5,817 nucleotides of DNA from contig CALMBS010000004.1 in assembly GCA_937860285.1 (NCBI GenBank), positions 1 through 5,817 on the forward strand, read 5' to 3'. The position numbers and the translations under genes were made by a program. The stretch's first letter is position 1. Each line of letters starts with the position of its first letter. Positions 5,037 to 5,817 of the stretch are shown here, one piece after another. Origin of the DNA: an uncultured Chloroflexota bacterium (lineage in GTDB: Bacteria > Chloroflexota > Dehalococcoidia > UBA2247 > RBG-13-53-26). The notes beneath the pieces are model-generated. The model was given only the letters and a program-made list of their open reading frames with translations. It ran no database searches and had not been told where the DNA came from.

Positions 5037-5817
5037 ATGACTCAGCTGGAGTTGGCCAGGGAAGGGACCATTTCGCCGCAGATGCGGCTGGTAGCAGAGA
5101 GAGAGGGCCTGGACCCCGAGTCCGTGTGCCGGACCGTGGCGGTGGGAGCCGCGGTCATTCCCGCCAACCCCGCGCACCGCAATCTCCAGGCCTGCGGCAT
5201 CGGGAGGGGCCTCTCCACCAAGGTCAATGCCAATATCGGCACCTCCTCAGCACACGCGTCCCTCGAGGCCGAGCTGGAGAAGGCCCGCGTCGTCATGGAG
5301 TACCGGGCCGATGCGTTGATGGACCTCAGTACCGGCGGGGACATCAATGCCATCCGCCGGGCCATCATCGCCCACTGCCCGCTCCCGCTGGGCACAGTGC
5401 CCATCTACCAGGCCGCCATCCAGGCCACGGAGAGGCGGGGGGCTATCGTCAACATGACCGCGGACGACATCTTCGAGGTCATCGAGGAGCAGGCCCGCGA
5501 GGGCGTGGATTTCATGACGGTCCACTGCGGCGTCACCCGCCGGTCGATCGAGCACCTGCAGCGGCAGACCCGGCTCACCAACGTCGTGTCCCGCGGCGGT
5601 GCCTTTCTGCTGGGCTGGATTATCCGGAACGAGAGGGAGAACCCCCTGTATGAAGAGTACGACCGCCTGCTGGACATCGCCCGGCGGTATGACGTCACGC
5701 TGAGCCTGGGCGACGGCCTGCGGCCGGGCTGCCTGGCCGACGCCACCGACCGGTGCCAAATCCAGGAGCTCCTGACCCTGGGGGAGCTGGTGGAGAGGGC
5801 CTGGAAGGCCGGGGTGC
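5037..5817 (+). CDS. thiC: Phosphomethylpyrimidine synthase ThiC (cut by right edge)
   Basis: ThiC is a radical-SAM enzyme that rearranges 5-aminoimidazole ribotide (AIR) into HMP phosphate, the pyrimidine precursor of thiamin. The 260 residues present lack the C-terminus, which would carry the CxxCxxxxC iron-sulfur motif. Conserved blocks are clear: CGIGRGLSTKVNANIGTS (53-70), MDLSTGGD (95-102), VPIYQA (121-126), TVHCGV (161-166), VSRGGAFLLGW (184-194), NPLYEEYD (202-209) and LSLGDGLRPGCLADATDR (222-239). The protein begins near the catalytic region, like the short forms of about 430 residues in anaerobic Gram-positives rather than the long proteobacterial type. ATG at 5037 has GGAGG eight bases upstream, immediately after the riboswitch terminator. 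A ThiC paralogue making hydroxybenzimidazole (BzaF type) is the only close alternative, and the TPP riboswitch argues against it. Confidence 0.97.
   Translation, partial: MTQLELAREGTISPQMRLVAEREGLDPESVCRTVAVGAAVIPANPAHRNLQACGIGRGLSTKVNANIGTSSAHASLEAELEKARVVMEYRADALMDLSTGGDINAIRRAIIAHCPLPLGTVPIYQAAIQATERRGAIVNMTADDIFEVIEEQAREGVDFMTVHCGVTRRSIEHLQRQTRLTNVVSRGGAFLLGWIIRNERENPLYEEYDRLLDIARRYDVTLSLGDGLRPGCLADATDRCQIQELLTLGELVERAWKAGV

Noticed and set aside
4782..5177. Minus-strand open frame of 131 codons across the TPP riboswitch and the thiC start
   Set aside because: It is antisense to a conserved aptamer and to thiC, with no ribosome site or recognisable domain.
5037..5817. ThiC-like benzimidazole synthase (Bza type) suggested by the adjacent corrinoid transporter
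   Set aside because: The gene is behind a canonical TPP riboswitch and the visible conserved blocks fit ThiC; Bza genes are usually under cobalamin control.
1..5817. CRISPR array, insertion sequence, tRNA or rRNA
   Set aside because: I saw no regularly spaced repeats, transposase motifs, terminal inverted repeats, cloverleaf or rRNA-like sequence on either strand.

Overview
The window is GC-rich and tightly packed with vitamin and purine genes. It holds five complete or nearly complete minus-strand genes and one plus-strand gene. The genes and signals suggest a high-GC Gram-positive bacterium, most likely an anaerobic, Clostridia-like member of the Bacillota. The pointers are a lipoprotein-type solute-binding protein with no outer-membrane receptor gene, strong Shine-Dalgarno sites, riboswitches that appear to work by intrinsic termination, and a ThiC lacking the long N-terminal extension of proteobacterial forms. 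The lineage is inference; no rRNA or other marker gene is present.

Layout. From 1 to 1506 (minus strand) lies a purine salvage pair, hpt then ade, with its own promoter and a dyad-containing leader. The ade gene runs off the left edge. From 1530 to 4391 (minus strand) lies a corrinoid ABC importer in the order btuF (binding lipoprotein), btuC (permease), btuD (ATPase). btuC and btuD overlap by ATGA, and a perfect hairpin sits between btuF and btuC. From 4392 to 5036 there is no gene but dense regulation: two divergent sigma-A-type promoters, each followed by a riboswitch and an intrinsic terminator. The minus side is a cobalamin riboswitch for btuFCD and the plus side is a TPP riboswitch for thiC. 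From 5037 to the right edge (plus strand) is thiC, cut off by the window end.

How the genes work together. BtuF, BtuC and BtuD import corrinoids and should be switched off when cobalamin is plentiful. ThiC makes the pyrimidine half of thiamin from the purine-pathway intermediate AIR and should be switched off by TPP. Ade converts adenine to hypoxanthine and Hpt converts hypoxanthine to IMP, so that pair is a two-step adenine-to-IMP route. No clear terminator separates btuD from hpt, so some read-through from the cobalamin-controlled operon into purine salvage is possible.

All protein families here are familiar. I did not find a new enzymatic or defence system. The features worth a second look are regulatory: the head-to-head riboswitches, a three-way P1/antiterminator/terminator conflict in the thiC leader, an off-consensus B12 box, and unexplained dyads in the hpt leader, btuF leader and btuF-btuC gap.
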